A stretch of DNA of 64,000 bases, taken from Roseovarius confluentis (GTDB taxonomy: Bacteria; Pseudomonadota; Alphaproteobacteria; Rhodobacterales; Rhodobacteraceae). The notes beneath the pieces were generated by a model. The model made no database searches, was not told the DNA's origin, and saw only the letters and a list, made by a program, of their open reading frames with translations. The translations under genes were made by a program, and so were the position numbers. The stretch lies in the NCBI RefSeq assembly GCF_002917925.1, contig NZ_PPFE01000003.1:248001-312000 (forward strand), written 5' to 3'. This document shows, one piece after another, positions 17,551-26,398 of this stretch. Each line of letters begins with the position of its first letter. The stretch's first letter is position 1.

Positions 17551-18407
17551 CAGGCTTCTCCGGTTGCGACGGAGACGGTAGGAAAGGCTCCCCATTCGGT
17601 CCATGATCCGTCGTAGAGCGCGTGGTCGGTCTTGCCGATCCGTTCCAGCGCAAGATTGATCACCGCGGCGGTCACGCCGGAGCCGCAGCTTGTGATGACG
17701 GGTTTCGTGAGATCCGCGCCGGCGGCATCGAAGATGGTGCGCAGGTCGTCGGGGGATTTCATCGTGCCGTCGTCGTTGAGCAAAGTGCTGTAAGGGACGT
17801 TGCGGGAGTTGGGGATGTGCCCGGCCCGCAGCCCTTCGCGCGGCTCAGGCTCGTCACCCCGGAACCGGCCGGGCGCACGGGCGTCGAGGATGGTGTAGTC
17901 GCCCAGCTTGGAGGCGGAAGCGACCTGTGTGACATCCTTGACCCGGTGCGCTTCGCGCCGGACGGTCATGTGCCGGTCCCGGATCATCGGGGGCAGGTCC
18001 TCGGTCGGGCGGCCCTCGGCCAGCCACTTGGGCAGGCCACCATCCAGGACGGCCACGTCGTATTGTCCCATCAGGCGGAATAGCCACCACACGCGGGCCG
18101 CCGAGAAGAGGCCATGGGTGTCGTAGACCACCACCTGGTGACCGTCGCCCACGCCCATCTGGCGCATGCGCGACATGAACTTTTCCACTGGAGGCGCCAT
18201 GTGCGGCAGGTCGGAACGATGGTCGGAAATATCGTCGATATCGAAGAACCGGGCGCCGGGGATGTGCGCCTGATCGTATTCCGCCTTTGCATCGCGGTCG
18301 ATGCCCGGCAGGAAGTAGGTTGCGTCAAGGACCCGCAGGTCAGGATCATTGAGATGCGCCGCCAGCCAATCGGTGGATACCAGTGTTTTCGGATCGTCGT
18401 TTGCCAT
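17550..18407 (-). CDS. sseA: 3-mercaptopyruvate/thiosulfate sulfurtransferase
   Basis: A 285-residue tandem-rhodanese protein. The catalytic loop in the second domain reads SCGSGVTAAV (Cys near 237); CGSGVTA is the mercaptopyruvate-type loop rather than the CRKGVTA of thiosulfate sulfurtransferase. It moves sulfur from 3-mercaptopyruvate to a thiol or cyanide acceptor. The overlapping downstream aminotransferase could make mercaptopyruvate from cysteine, giving a two-step desulfuration. Confidence 0.92.
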   Translation of the reverse strand: MANDDPKTLVSTDWLAAHLNDPDLRVLDATYFLPGIDRDAKAEYDQAHIPGARFFDIDDISDHRSDLPHMAPPVEKFMSRMRQMGVGDGHQVVVYDTHGLFSAARVWWLFRLMGQYDVAVLDGGLPKWLAEGRPTEDLPPMIRDRHMTVRREAHRVKDVTQVASASKLGDYTILDARAPGRFRGDEPEPREGLRAGHIPNSRNVPYSTLLNDDGTMKSPDDLRTIFDAAGADLTKPVITSCGSGVTAAVINLALERIGKTDHALYDGSWTEWGAFPTVSVATGEA

Positions 18408-18488
18408 GACAGCCCCCTGAAACCATTGCCATTGACGTAGCGCGGGACGCGGGACAGTGCAAGCGGACGGGGTGTGCTGTTCCCTGGG

Positions 18489-18779
18489 TCAGCGGGTCAA
18501 CAGATTGCGCAGCAGGCCAGCGGCCAGAAGGCATGCGCCGCCGCCAAGTGCGCCCGCGGCCAGTTGCGTCGTCAGTGCCGTGGGGTCGAGCGCCACGCTG
18601 TCGGGCGCGGTTTGCGCAAGGCCGCCAAAGCCCAGCAAACCAAGGGCGTGGCTGCCAAGAGCGCCGCCGAGAACACCGGCACCAGAATTGATCAGAACGC
18701 CCACGTTCAGGCGGGGCACGAGGCCGCCGGCGATGTTGCCGCCGATGGCGCCGGCAATGAGGCTGATCAGTAAGTCCAT
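18489..18779 (-). CDS. Small glycine/alanine-rich membrane protein
   Basis: A 96-residue protein almost entirely of Gly, Ala and Leu, with two or three hydrophobic segments (about 2-22, 30-52, 73-92) and glycine-zipper-like spacing (AGAIGGNIAGG, GAGVLGGALGSHALG). No catalytic residues. It resembles DUF-type small inner-membrane proteins common in alphaproteobacteria, and the function is unknown. It lies between smpB and the sulfurtransferase. Confidence 0.7.
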   Translation of the reverse strand: MDLLISLIAGAIGGNIAGGLVPRLNVGVLINSGAGVLGGALGSHALGLLGFGGLAQTAPDSVALDPTALTTQLAAGALGGGACLLAAGLLRNLLTR

Positions 18780-18876
18780 GCTTCCCGCTCCCCCGTGCTA
18801 TCCCGCGCTGTGCGCCCGGAACGAGGGAGAATATAGCAAAAGCGGCGGCACCCGCAGAGGGTGTAATCCGAGACGC

Positions 18877-19353
18877 CTACATACCGTGGCGCAAAAGCCG
18901 CTGCTTCTGGCGGTTCCAGTCGCGCTTGGCCTCGGTCTGGCGCTTGTCGGTGTTCTTCTTGCCCTTGGCGATGCCGATCTTGATCTTGGCGATGCCGCGG
19001 TCGTTGAAGTACATCACCAACGGCACGAGGGTCATGCCCTTGCGCTGGGTCTCGTTCCACAGACGCGCCATTTCCTTGCGCGAAACCAAGAGCTTGCGGC
19101 GGCGCCGGTCCTCGTGGCCGAAAGGCACGGCCTGTTCGTAGGGTGCGATGTAGCTGTTGACCAGCCACAGCTCGCCATCCTCGACCGCGGCATAGCTTTC
19201 AGCGATGTTGGAGGTCTTCTGGCGTAGGGATTTGACCTCGGACCCTGCGAGCACCATGCCGCATTCCAGATCGTCCTCGATGGCATAGTCGTGCCGCGCC
19301 TTGCGGTTCTCGGCGACGACCTTGTAGTTTGGATTGATCTTGGGCTTGACCAT
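18877..19353 (-). CDS. smpB: SsrA-binding protein SmpB
   Basis: A 158-residue RNA-binding protein that delivers tmRNA to stalled ribosomes. Family motifs include [65 protein letters not shown] and the basic C-terminal tail. The start [19 protein letters not shown] gives the standard length; the longer in-frame extension upstream has no resemblance to the family. Confidence 0.97.
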   Translation of the reverse strand: MVKPKINPNYKVVAENRKARHDYAIEDDLECGMVLAGSEVKSLRQKTSNIAESYAAVEDGELWLVNSYIAPYEQAVPFGHEDRRRRKLLVSRKEMARLWNETQRKGMTLVPLVMYFNDRGIAKIKIGIAKGKKNTDKRQTEAKRDWNRQKQRLLRHGM

Positions 19354-19597
19354 GTCGATTTCTGCCTTCCGGGCGGTGCAAGAGAGCAAGATAGCCCCTG
19401 TGGCGAAGGCTTCCAACCCCCTGAAGCGAATCGAAAGGTTAACGGGACCCGAGAAGGCGAATCCGAACGTCGGTATCACGTCGGTATTCAAGTGGTATTG
19501 CGACGGTGCGGTTTTTTGCAGGTGGCCGGATCAACGGAGCGTGCGTTGCGCCGGCGCGGTTGCGGTTGACAGGCGGGCCACTGCGCCTATCGTTCGG
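19354..19597. other. Intergenic region between smpB and the TPP riboswitch
   Basis: No credible gene. It must hold the divergent promoters of smpB and of the riboswitch-thiD transcript. A short imperfect direct repeat, CGTCGGTAT at 19468-19476 and again at 19480-19488, is the only structure noticed. Confidence 0.5.
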
Positions 19598-19716
19598 CAC
19601 AAGCCAGGGGCGCCTTCGGGCTGAGATGCACCCTTTGAACCTGACCCAGATCATGCTGGCGGAGGAAGGCGCGACCGGAGCCGGTCGGACCCAGCCTTTC
19701 GACGCCGCGAAAGGAG
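19598..19716 (+). promoter_or_regulatory. TPP (THI-box) riboswitch with ribosome-binding-site hairpin
   Basis: The conserved aptamer cores are plain: GGGGCGCC then CTGAGATGCACCC (19621-19633) and GAACCTGACCCAGATCATGC with the following GGAGGAAGG. After the aptamer come a GACCGG-AG-CCGGTC palindrome (19673-19686) and a 7-bp hairpin CCTTTCG/CGAAAGG (19695-19701 with 19708-19714). The 3' arm of this last hairpin includes part of the AAGGAG ribosome-binding site of thiD (19711-19716). This suggests that TPP binding hides the ribosome-binding site and represses translation. Confidence 0.93.
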
Positions 19717-19720
19717 CCGG

Positions 19721-20545
19721 ATGACCCCCGACACAAGGAACACAGCCAAGGGCCGGATCGCCAACATCCTGTCGGTCGCGGGCTCGGACCCGTCGGGCGG
19801 TGCGGGCGTGCAGGCCGATCTCAAGGCGATCTCGGCGAACGGAGCCTACGGGATGGCGGCGCTGACGGCGTTGACGGCGCAGAACACCCAAGGCGTGCAG
19901 GGCGTGCATCTGGTGCCGCCGGACTTCGTGGCCGACCAGATCCGGGTGGTAGCCGAGGACGTGCGGATCGACGCGGTGAAGATCGGGATGATCGCCACGG
20001 CAGAGATCGCCCGGGCGGTGGCGGACGCCTTGCCGGACGTGCCGGTGGTGCTGGACCCGGTGATGGTGGCGAAGGGAGGCGCATCGCTCCTGGCCGAGGA
20101 CGCGGTGGTGGCGCTGCGCGAGGCGCTGGTGCCGAAGGCGGCGGTGATCACGCCGAATCTGCCGGAGGCGGCGGCGTTGCTGGGCTGCGCCGAGGCGGCG
20201 ACGCGGGAAGCGATGGCAGAACAGGCGCAGTCGCTGCGGGCGCTGGGCTGTGGCGCGGTGCTGCTGAAGGGTGGGCACCTGGAGGGCGAGGACAGCCCGG
20301 ACGTGCTGGCCGATGCGGACGGTGTGCATTGGTTCGAGGGCACGCGGGTGGCGACGCGGAACACCCACGGTACGGGATGCACCCTGTCGGCTGCGCTGGC
20401 GGCCCGGATCGGGAGGGCAGAACCTCTGCCCGAGGCGGTGGCCGAGGCCAAGGCCTATGTCGCGCGGGCGATTGCCGGGGCCGGGGCGCTGGATGTCGGG
20501 TCCGGGCATGGACCGACGCATCATTTCGCCGGGTTATGGGCGTGA
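19721..20545 (+). CDS. thiD: Hydroxymethylpyrimidine/phosphomethylpyrimidine kinase
   Basis: A 274-residue ribokinase-fold kinase that phosphorylates HMP and HMP-P in thiamine biosynthesis. Motifs include AGSDPSGGAGVQADLK near the N-terminus, LDPVMVAKGG in the middle and the C-terminal anion-hole segment NTHGTGCTLSAAL with the catalytic Asp replaced by the usual GTGC Cys environment. AAGGAG lies 4 bases upstream of the ATG. It is controlled by the TPP riboswitch in its leader and is the only thiamine gene present here. Confidence 0.95.
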   Translation: MTPDTRNTAKGRIANILSVAGSDPSGGAGVQADLKAISANGAYGMAALTALTAQNTQGVQGVHLVPPDFVADQIRVVAEDVRIDAVKIGMIATAEIARAVADALPDVPVVLDPVMVAKGGASLLAEDAVVALREALVPKAAVITPNLPEAAALLGCAEAATREAMAEQAQSLRALGCGAVLLKGGHLEGEDSPDVLADADGVHWFEGTRVATRNTHGTGCTLSAALAARIGRAEPLPEAVAEAKAYVARAIAGAGALDVGSGHGPTHHFAGLWA

Positions 20546-20566
20546 CCTTCGTATCGGCCGCTTCCT

Positions 20567-20587
20567 GCCCCGGACCTGATCCGGGGC
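20567..20587. repeat. Intergenic 21-bp hairpin repeat
   Basis: GCCCCGGA-CCTGA-TCCGGGGC is a perfect 8-bp stem with a 5-base loop, 21 bases after the thiD stop. The same architecture in opposite orientation (TCAGG loop) occurs at 26365-26385. It may act as a transcription terminator for thiD, although no long T-run follows. These palindromes resemble short repeats dispersed in Rhodobacteraceae intergenic regions. Confidence 0.7.
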
Positions 20588-20702
20588 CTCTTGCCCGATG
20601 GGAGAAAGACCGTCTTTGACGGATCGGGATCGGCCGGTTCCCGCTCTCGGGAATCGCGGCGGGACGTGGTAGGCTCCGCCAAACCAAGCGGAGCCCTCTG
20701 CC

Positions 20703-21866
20703 ATGTCTTCCCCCAGTGTCAGCCTCCTTGTCGGCACCACAAAGGGTGCCTTTATCCTGTCCGCAGACGCGGGCCGCGACTGTTGGGACGTCACCGGCCC
20801 GCATTGCGACGGCTGGTGCATCAACCACATGGCGGGCGATCCCCACAGCGGCACGATCTGGGCTGGGGGTGGCGGTGCGTTTTACGGGGCGGGCGTGTGG
20901 CGGTCCGAGGATCGGGGCCGGTCCTGGACGCTGGAGCGCCTGACGCGGGGGCAGATGGACGACTGGGCGGCGAACGATCCGGGCTTTGCCGAGATGATCG
21001 GCTGGACCGACGCGCCGCTGCCGTTCGACGACGCCTTTGAACAGGTCTGGTCGCTGGGGTTCGCACACGGGACGCTGTATGCCGGGACGAAGCCCGCGAC
21101 CCTGCTGAAGAGCACGGATCACGGTCGGACATGGCGCCAGGTCGATGCACTGACCGAGCATCCATCGGCGAAGGACTGGAACCCCGGGGCCGCGGGGCTT
21201 GTCCTGCACTCGATCGTGTTCGACCCCGGCGCGCCTCAAAAGCAGTGGATCGGGATTTCCGCCGCGGGGGTCTTTGCCACCGAGGATGGCGGGGCGAGCT
21301 GGGAGCGGCGCAACCGGCTGTCCAATACCGAGGCCTGCGGCGCGCATGACCATCCCGCCGCCCCGAGCGGCGGAGAGACCGGGCATTGCGTGCATAACAT
21401 CATGCGCGCGCCGGGCGATGCGGACCTGCTTTATCAGCAGAACCATCACGGCGTCTGGCGGTCGTCTGATGGCGGGCGGTCGTGGGACGATATCACGCCG
21501 GGCCTGCCCTCGACCTTCGGCTTTCCGATCCGGGTGCATCCGCGCGACCCGCGCACGATCTGGACGCTGCCGCTGAATGGCGACATGGCGGGGCGGTATC
21601 CGCCCGATGCGGCCTGCGCGGTCTGGCGGTCGCGCGACGGGGGCGAGACGTGGGCGGCGCTGCGCGAGGGGTTGCCGCAGGAGAACTGCTTTTTCACCGT
21701 GCTGCGGCAGGCCATGGCGGGGGACACGCTGGATGCGCCGGGGCTGTATTTCGGGACCAATTCGGGGTCTGTCTTTGCCAGCCTTGACGAGGGCGACAGC
21801 TGGCGCGAGATTGCGCGGCACATGCCCACCATCCTGTCGGTCGAGGCGTTTGCGCCTGCCGACTGA
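20703..21866 (+). CDS. BNR/sialidase-like beta-propeller protein
   Basis: A 387-residue protein with at least five BNR (Asp-box) repeats: SEDRGRSW, STDHGRTW, TEDGGASW, SSDGGRSW and SRDGGETW. These define a sialidase-type beta-propeller. No signal peptide is seen, so it is probably cytoplasmic. The sialidase catalytic arginine triad and Tyr/Glu pair cannot be assigned, so glycosidase activity is doubtful. Commonly annotated as exo-alpha-sialidase or glycosyl hydrolase; function unknown. Confidence 0.85.
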   Translation: MSSPSVSLLVGTTKGAFILSADAGRDCWDVTGPHCDGWCINHMAGDPHSGTIWAGGGGAFYGAGVWRSEDRGRSWTLERLTRGQMDDWAANDPGFAEMIGWTDAPLPFDDAFEQVWSLGFAHGTLYAGTKPATLLKSTDHGRTWRQVDALTEHPSAKDWNPGAAGLVLHSIVFDPGAPQKQWIGISAAGVFATEDGGASWERRNRLSNTEACGAHDHPAAPSGGETGHCVHNIMRAPGDADLLYQQNHHGVWRSSDGGRSWDDITPGLPSTFGFPIRVHPRDPRTIWTLPLNGDMAGRYPPDAACAVWRSRDGGETWAALREGLPQENCFFTVLRQAMAGDTLDAPGLYFGTNSGSVFASLDEGDSWREIARHMPTILSVEAFAPAD

Positions 21867-21947
21867 GCGCGCAGGACGGGAATTGAACAGACGTTCATTT
21901 TCCTTTATGCACGCCCCGACCCCTTGCACGACTTCGGGAGACAGCCG

Positions 21948-23147
21948 ATGCCCCAGCGCCCCGCCTTTGCCAAATGGCTTGACGACACCAACGACGTGAC
22001 CGCCACTTTCCTGGCCGCCGGGCGCATCCCGGGGCTGGTCAACCTTGGCGGTGGTCTGCCGGGCACCGAGATCTGGCCGATCGAGGACATGACGAAGCTG
22101 GCGACGTCCGCCGTGGCCGACCACGCGGACGAAACGCTGGCCTATGCCCCCGTCGCGGGACTGCCCAAGCTGCGCGACCTGATTGCGGCGCGGTATTCGG
22201 AAGGGGACCTGACGCTGACGCGCGATAACGTGCTGATCACCGCGGGCGGGGCGCAGGCGCTGAACCTGCTGGGTACGGTGTTACTGGAGGAGGGCAGCAC
22301 CGTCGCCTCGCAGACGCCGGCCTATCTGGGGGCGCTGGACAACTGGCGGCCGCGCCAGCCGGTCTATCGCCCGATGCGGCTGGAGGCGAATGACCTTGAT
22401 CCGGTGGCGGCGATGACCGGCGCGCAGTTTGCCTATACCGTGCCGAATTTCTCGAACCCTACGGGCAAGCTGGTGAATGCGGCGACGCGCCGGCGGCTGG
22501 TGGATGCCGCGCACGAGACCGGCACCTGGCTGATCGAGGATGACCCCTACGGCACGCTTTATTATGACGACGCGCCGCTGCCGCGGATGCTGACGCTGTC
22601 TGCCGAGCGGGTCGGGGCGCCTTATGACGGGCCGGTGATCTATCTTGGCACGGTGTCCAAGGAGCTGGCGCCGGGGCTGCGGATCGGCTGGATCATCGCG
22701 GCGCCCGAGATGATCGAGGTGCTGAAGGCCGCCAAGCAGAGCGCCGACATGTGCACCAGCGGCCTGTGCCAGCAGATCACCCATGACGCCTTCGCCACCG
22801 GGCTGGCCGATGACATGCTGCCCAATATCCTCGACCTTTACCGCAAGCGGCGTGATGCGCTGTGTGCTGCGATGGACGAACACCTGCCGGAACTGTTCAC
22901 GTGGGAACAGCCCACGGGGGGCATGTTCGTGTGGGCCACGGCGAAGGACCCCGCGCTGGATACCAACCGGCTGATGGAGGTGGGGCTGGACCATGGGGTG
23001 TGCATTTCGCCCTCGTCGGTGTTCGATCCCGAAGGGCGTGACCACAGTTCGATCCGCATCAACTTTACCTACAATACCGAGGACAAGCTGGTGACCGGGA
23101 TCGAGCGGCTGGCCACGGCGACCCGCGCCGCGCTTGCGGAAACCTGA
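21948..23147 (+). CDS. PLP-dependent aminotransferase (class I/II, MocR-domain-like)
   Basis: A 399-residue fold-type I aminotransferase. It has GGGLPGTEIWP near the N-terminus, VPNFSNPTG (Asn contacting PLP), EDDPYGTLYYDD and the Schiff-base lysine in GTVSKELAPGLRIGW. It is close to the 2-aminoadipate or branched-chain aminotransferase group related to MocR C-terminal domains, and the substrate is unknown. The start MPQRPAFAKWL is preferred because GGGAG lies about 9 bases upstream; an in-frame ATG 24 bases earlier is possible. Confidence 0.87.
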   Translation: MPQRPAFAKWLDDTNDVTATFLAAGRIPGLVNLGGGLPGTEIWPIEDMTKLATSAVADHADETLAYAPVAGLPKLRDLIAARYSEGDLTLTRDNVLITAGGAQALNLLGTVLLEEGSTVASQTPAYLGALDNWRPRQPVYRPMRLEANDLDPVAAMTGAQFAYTVPNFSNPTGKLVNAATRRRLVDAAHETGTWLIEDDPYGTLYYDDAPLPRMLTLSAERVGAPYDGPVIYLGTVSKELAPGLRIGWIIAAPEMIEVLKAAKQSADMCTSGLCQQITHDAFATGLADDMLPNILDLYRKRRDALCAAMDEHLPELFTWEQPTGGMFVWATAKDPALDTNRLMEVGLDHGVCISPSSVFDPEGRDHSSIRINFTYNTEDKLVTGIERLATATRAALAET

Positions 23148-23192
23148 CCCTTTTGCTCTAACGGGCGGCAAATTGACTACCCGGAGGCCGCC

Positions 23193-24485
23193 ATGGTCGA
23201 CATTGCAACCCGTGTCTGGAACCATAAATGGAAGATCGACCCGATCGTCCGTTCGCTGATCGACACCGATTTCTACAAGCTGCTGATGTGCCAGTCGGTG
23301 TTCCGCAACCGTCCGCACACCTCCGTTACCTTCTCGTTGATCAACCGCAGCAAGGATATCCGGCTGGCTGAACTGGTGGACGAGGGCGAGCTGCGCGAGC
23401 AACTGGACCACATCCGCTCGCTGTCGCTGTCGCGGGGGGAGTCGACGTGGATGCGCGGCAACACGTTCTATGGCAAGCGGCAGATGTTCACGCCCGAATT
23501 CATGGACTGGTTCGAGAAGCTGCGTCTGCCGCCCTATCACCTGGAAAAACGCGATGGGCAGTACGAACTTACGTTCGAGGGTACCTGGCCGCAGGTCATG
23601 CTGTGGGAAATCCCGGCGCTGGCGGTGCTGATGGAACTGCGGTCGCGCGCGGTGCTGCACGACATGGCCCGGTTCGAGCTTCAGGTGCTTTACGCCCGCG
23701 CCATGACCCGCCTGTGGGAAAAGACCGAAGTGCTGCGCGACACGCCCGGCCTGCGTATCGCCGATTTCGGCACGCGGCGGCGGCATTCTTTCCTATGGCA
23801 GGATTGGTGCGTGCAGGCGATGACCGAACGGCTGGGGGACAATTTCGTCGGCACCTCCAACTGCCTGATCGCCAAGAACCGCGACCTCGAGGCGATCGGC
23901 ACCAACGCGCACGAAATGCCGATGGTTTATGCCGCGCTGGCCGAGAATGACGAGGAATTGGCCCGCGCCCCCTACGAGGTCCTGTCCGACTGGCACGACG
24001 AACATGACGGAAACCTGCGGATCATCCTGCCCGATACATACGGTACCGAAGGGTTTCTGGCCAAGGCGCCCGACTGGCTGGCGGGGTGGACGGGCATCCG
24101 CGTTGACAGTGGCGACCCCGCCCGCGGCGCAGAGACCGCCATCCAGTGGTGGAAGGACCGTGGCGAGGACCCGACGCAGAAGCTGATCATCTTTTCCGAC
24201 GGGCTGGACGAGGAGAAGATCCTGTCACTGCACAAGCAGTTCGCGGGACGCGCCCGCGTCTCCTTCGGCTGGGGCACGCTGCTGACCAACGACTTTCGCG
24301 GCCTTACCCCCGGCGACGCTCTCGCCCCCTTCTCGCTCGTCTGCAAGGCGGTGGCCGCCAACGGCCGCCCGACCGTCAAGCTGTCGGACAACCCCCGCAA
24401 GGCCATGGGGCCGGAGGGCCAGATCGACCGCTACAAGCGGGTGTTCGGGGTGGGGGACCAGGAGGAGATCGAGGTGGTGGTGTGA
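23193..24485 (+). CDS. pncB: Nicotinate phosphoribosyltransferase
   Basis: A 430-residue enzyme that joins nicotinate and PRPP in the NAD salvage pathway. It has the N-terminal DTDFYKLLMCQSVF, the histidine that is phosphorylated in ADFGTRRRHSFLWQ and the PRPP-binding GIRVDSGDP. Length fits the PncB family. The stop overlaps the GTG start of the next gene as GTGA, placing it first in a three-gene overlapping run. Confidence 0.95.
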   Translation: MVDIATRVWNHKWKIDPIVRSLIDTDFYKLLMCQSVFRNRPHTSVTFSLINRSKDIRLAELVDEGELREQLDHIRSLSLSRGESTWMRGNTFYGKRQMFTPEFMDWFEKLRLPPYHLEKRDGQYELTFEGTWPQVMLWEIPALAVLMELRSRAVLHDMARFELQVLYARAMTRLWEKTEVLRDTPGLRIADFGTRRRHSFLWQDWCVQAMTERLGDNFVGTSNCLIAKNRDLEAIGTNAHEMPMVYAALAENDEELARAPYEVLSDWHDEHDGNLRIILPDTYGTEGFLAKAPDWLAGWTGIRVDSGDPARGAETAIQWWKDRGEDPTQKLIIFSDGLDEEKILSLHKQFAGRARVSFGWGTLLTNDFRGLTPGDALAPFSLVCKAVAANGRPTVKLSDNPRKAMGPEGQIDRYKRVFGVGDQEEIEVVV

Positions 24486-25225
24486 TCACGCCCGGTGTCT
24501 GCCTCACTTTCGACGACCTCTATGTCGAGAATTGGCTCGCCGCGGGACCGATCTTTCAGGCGCATGACGCCCGAGCCACCTTCTGCGTCTGCTGGATGCA
24601 TGCCGCCACGCCTGCGCAGATCGATGGCCTGCACCAGTTGCAGGAGGACGGTCACGAAATCGCCTATCACGGCCGCAACCACGAGAAATTGCAGCCCTAC
24701 CTGCGCCAGCATGGCCTCGACCACTGGCTGGAAAACGAGATCGCCCGTGGCGTGGCAGAGCATCGCGCGCTCGGCTTCCCGACCACCAGCTATGCCAGCC
24801 CTTTCTATGGCTCCAACCGGCAAACCCGCGCGGCCACAGCGCCCTATTTTCAGATCACCCGCGCCGGCAGCGGGCGCGATCTGTCGGTCGAAGATGTGCC
24901 GAAGCGGATCTACCAGCGGCCCGATCCCGACGGGGCGGTGAGCAGCATCGGCTTGATCGACTTTCAGAATCCCGGCAGCCGGAGCTGGCGGGAGATCGGC
25001 GCCGCGCTCGACATGCTGGTCGCGCATCGCGGCGTCGGCATCTTCAACGGTCATGACATCCGCCCGCGCAAGGCGGGTCCGGGCCGCTACAGTGCGCACC
25101 GGCAAATCGACCGTCTGCTGCGCGCAATCACCGACCGTGGACTGGCCTTTCATACGCTCAGCGGGTTCGCCCGTGCCGCTCAGGCCGATCAGGAGGCGCC
25201 GCAATGCTTGCCGGCATCAAGGTAG
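24482..25225 (+). CDS. Polysaccharide deacetylase (NodB-like) family protein
   Basis: A 247-residue NodB-fold protein. It has LTFDDLY near the N-terminus (metal and base aspartates), FCVCWM, and the metal-binding HxxxH in IAYHGRNHEKL near residue 58. No signal peptide, so it is cytosolic; such members may act on small amides rather than on cell-wall glycans. The GTG start overlaps the pncB stop, and the 3' end overlaps the CoA transferase gene by 22 bases. The link to NAD salvage is unexplained. Confidence 0.8.
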   Translation: MITPGVCLTFDDLYVENWLAAGPIFQAHDARATFCVCWMHAATPAQIDGLHQLQEDGHEIAYHGRNHEKLQPYLRQHGLDHWLENEIARGVAEHRALGFPTTSYASPFYGSNRQTRAATAPYFQITRAGSGRDLSVEDVPKRIYQRPDPDGAVSSIGLIDFQNPGSRSWREIGAALDMLVAHRGVGIFNGHDIRPRKAGPGRYSAHRQIDRLLRAITDRGLAFHTLSGFARAAQADQEAPQCLPASR

Positions 25226-26295
25226 TAGAGTTCGAGGGCCTAGGCCCCGCACCCTTCGCCGCCATGATGCTGGCGGATCTGGGCGCGGAGGTGACGGTTG
25301 TTCAGAGGCCGGGACCTGCCAATCCGACGATGGGCGAGCGCAACATGCTCGACCGCGGCAAGCGGGCCGTGGTGCTGGATCTCAAGGATCCCGGCGACAT
25401 GGCTGTTGCGAAGGCGATGGTGAACGAGGCCGATGCGCTGATCGAAGGGCTGCGGCCGGGGGTGATGGAGCGGCTTGGGCTGGGGCCGGAGGTGTTTGCG
25501 GAGAGCAATCCGACGCTGGTTTATGGACGGATGACGGGCTGGGGGCAAGGCGGGCCGCGGGCGCATCTGGCGGGGCATGACTATAACTATATCGCCACGG
25601 CGGGGGCGCTCTACTATGCTTCGACCCCGGGCGATGCGCCGCTGACGCCGCCGACGATCGTGGGGGATATCGGGGGCGGGGCGCTGTACCTTGTGGCCGG
25701 TGTGCTGAGCGGTCTGTTGAACGCGCAGCGGACGGGCCGGGGCACGGTGGTGGATGCAGCCATTACCGACGGGTCGGCGCATATGATGGCGCTTTTCATG
25801 GCGATGGCGGGGGCTGGGAACTTGTCGCAGGAGCGGGGGCAGAGCCTGCTGGACGCGCCGCCCTGGGGGCGGACATATGTTTGTGCCGACGGGCGGTACC
25901 TGTCGGTGCAATGCCTTGAGCCGCAGTTCTATGCGATGTTTCTGGACCTTCTCGGGCTGGATGACGACCCGCTATTTGCGGCGCAGTATGATCGGGCGCA
26001 GTGGCGCGAGCAGACGGCGCGGTTGACGGCGGTTTTCGCGACGCAGCCGGTTGGTCATTGGGCCGACCTGTTCGAGGGGTCGGACGCCTGTGTCGCGCCT
26101 GTGCTGAGCCCGTGGGAGGCGGCGGAGGATCCGCATATCGCCGCGCGCGCGATCTGGCACAATACAGAAGGCGGGTTCCAACCGGCCCCGGCGCCCCGGT
26201 TCGACGGGAAGGCGCAAGCGCCGAACCCGGTGCCCGCGCGGGGGCAGGATACCGAGGCGCTGCTGAAGGATCTGAAGGCGCGCGGGCTGATCTGA
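25204..26295 (+). CDS. CaiB/BaiF family CoA transferase (alpha-methylacyl-CoA racemase-like)
   Basis: A 363-residue class III CoA transferase/racemase fold protein. It has KVVEFEGLGPAPFAAMMLADLGAEV at the N-terminus (cited only as a motif region, residues 5-29), the LDLKDP and ADALIEGLRPGVMERLGLG segments, and GHDYNYIATAGAL whose Asp near residue 125 is the active-site carboxylate. The pattern is closest to alpha-methylacyl-CoA racemase. Actual substrate unknown. Third gene of the overlapping pncB run. Confidence 0.88.
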   Translation: MLAGIKVVEFEGLGPAPFAAMMLADLGAEVTVVQRPGPANPTMGERNMLDRGKRAVVLDLKDPGDMAVAKAMVNEADALIEGLRPGVMERLGLGPEVFAESNPTLVYGRMTGWGQGGPRAHLAGHDYNYIATAGALYYASTPGDAPLTPPTIVGDIGGGALYLVAGVLSGLLNAQRTGRGTVVDAAITDGSAHMMALFMAMAGAGNLSQERGQSLLDAPPWGRTYVCADGRYLSVQCLEPQFYAMFLDLLGLDDDPLFAAQYDRAQWREQTARLTAVFATQPVGHWADLFEGSDACVAPVLSPWEAAEDPHIAARAIWHNTEGGFQPAPAPRFDGKAQAPNPVPARGQDTEALLKDLKARGLI

Positions 26296-26305
26296 CGGCG
26301 TTGGA

Positions 26306-26385
26306 CATACGTTTTCGTATGGTGCGATGTTCCGAACTTGATCCGGGATTTCCTGCCGCGGGAGGTCCCGGGTCAGGCCCGGGAC
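26306..26385. repeat. Two hairpins between convergent genes
   Basis: CATACG-TTTT-CGTATG (26306-26321) is a 6-bp hairpin 10 bases after the CoA transferase stop. GTCCCGGG-TCAGG-CCCGGGAC (26365-26385) is an 8-bp stem with a 5-base loop, the reverse-oriented relative of the repeat after thiD. They sit between convergent genes and could end transcription from both sides. Confidence 0.6.
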
Positions 26386-26398
26386 GGGGAGCGCGGTT

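Noticed and set aside
20148..22124. A 658-codon open frame on the minus strand
   Set aside because: It lies antisense to thiD, the BNR protein and an aminotransferase, is Arg/Pro-rich and has no recognisable domain; it reflects high GC content.
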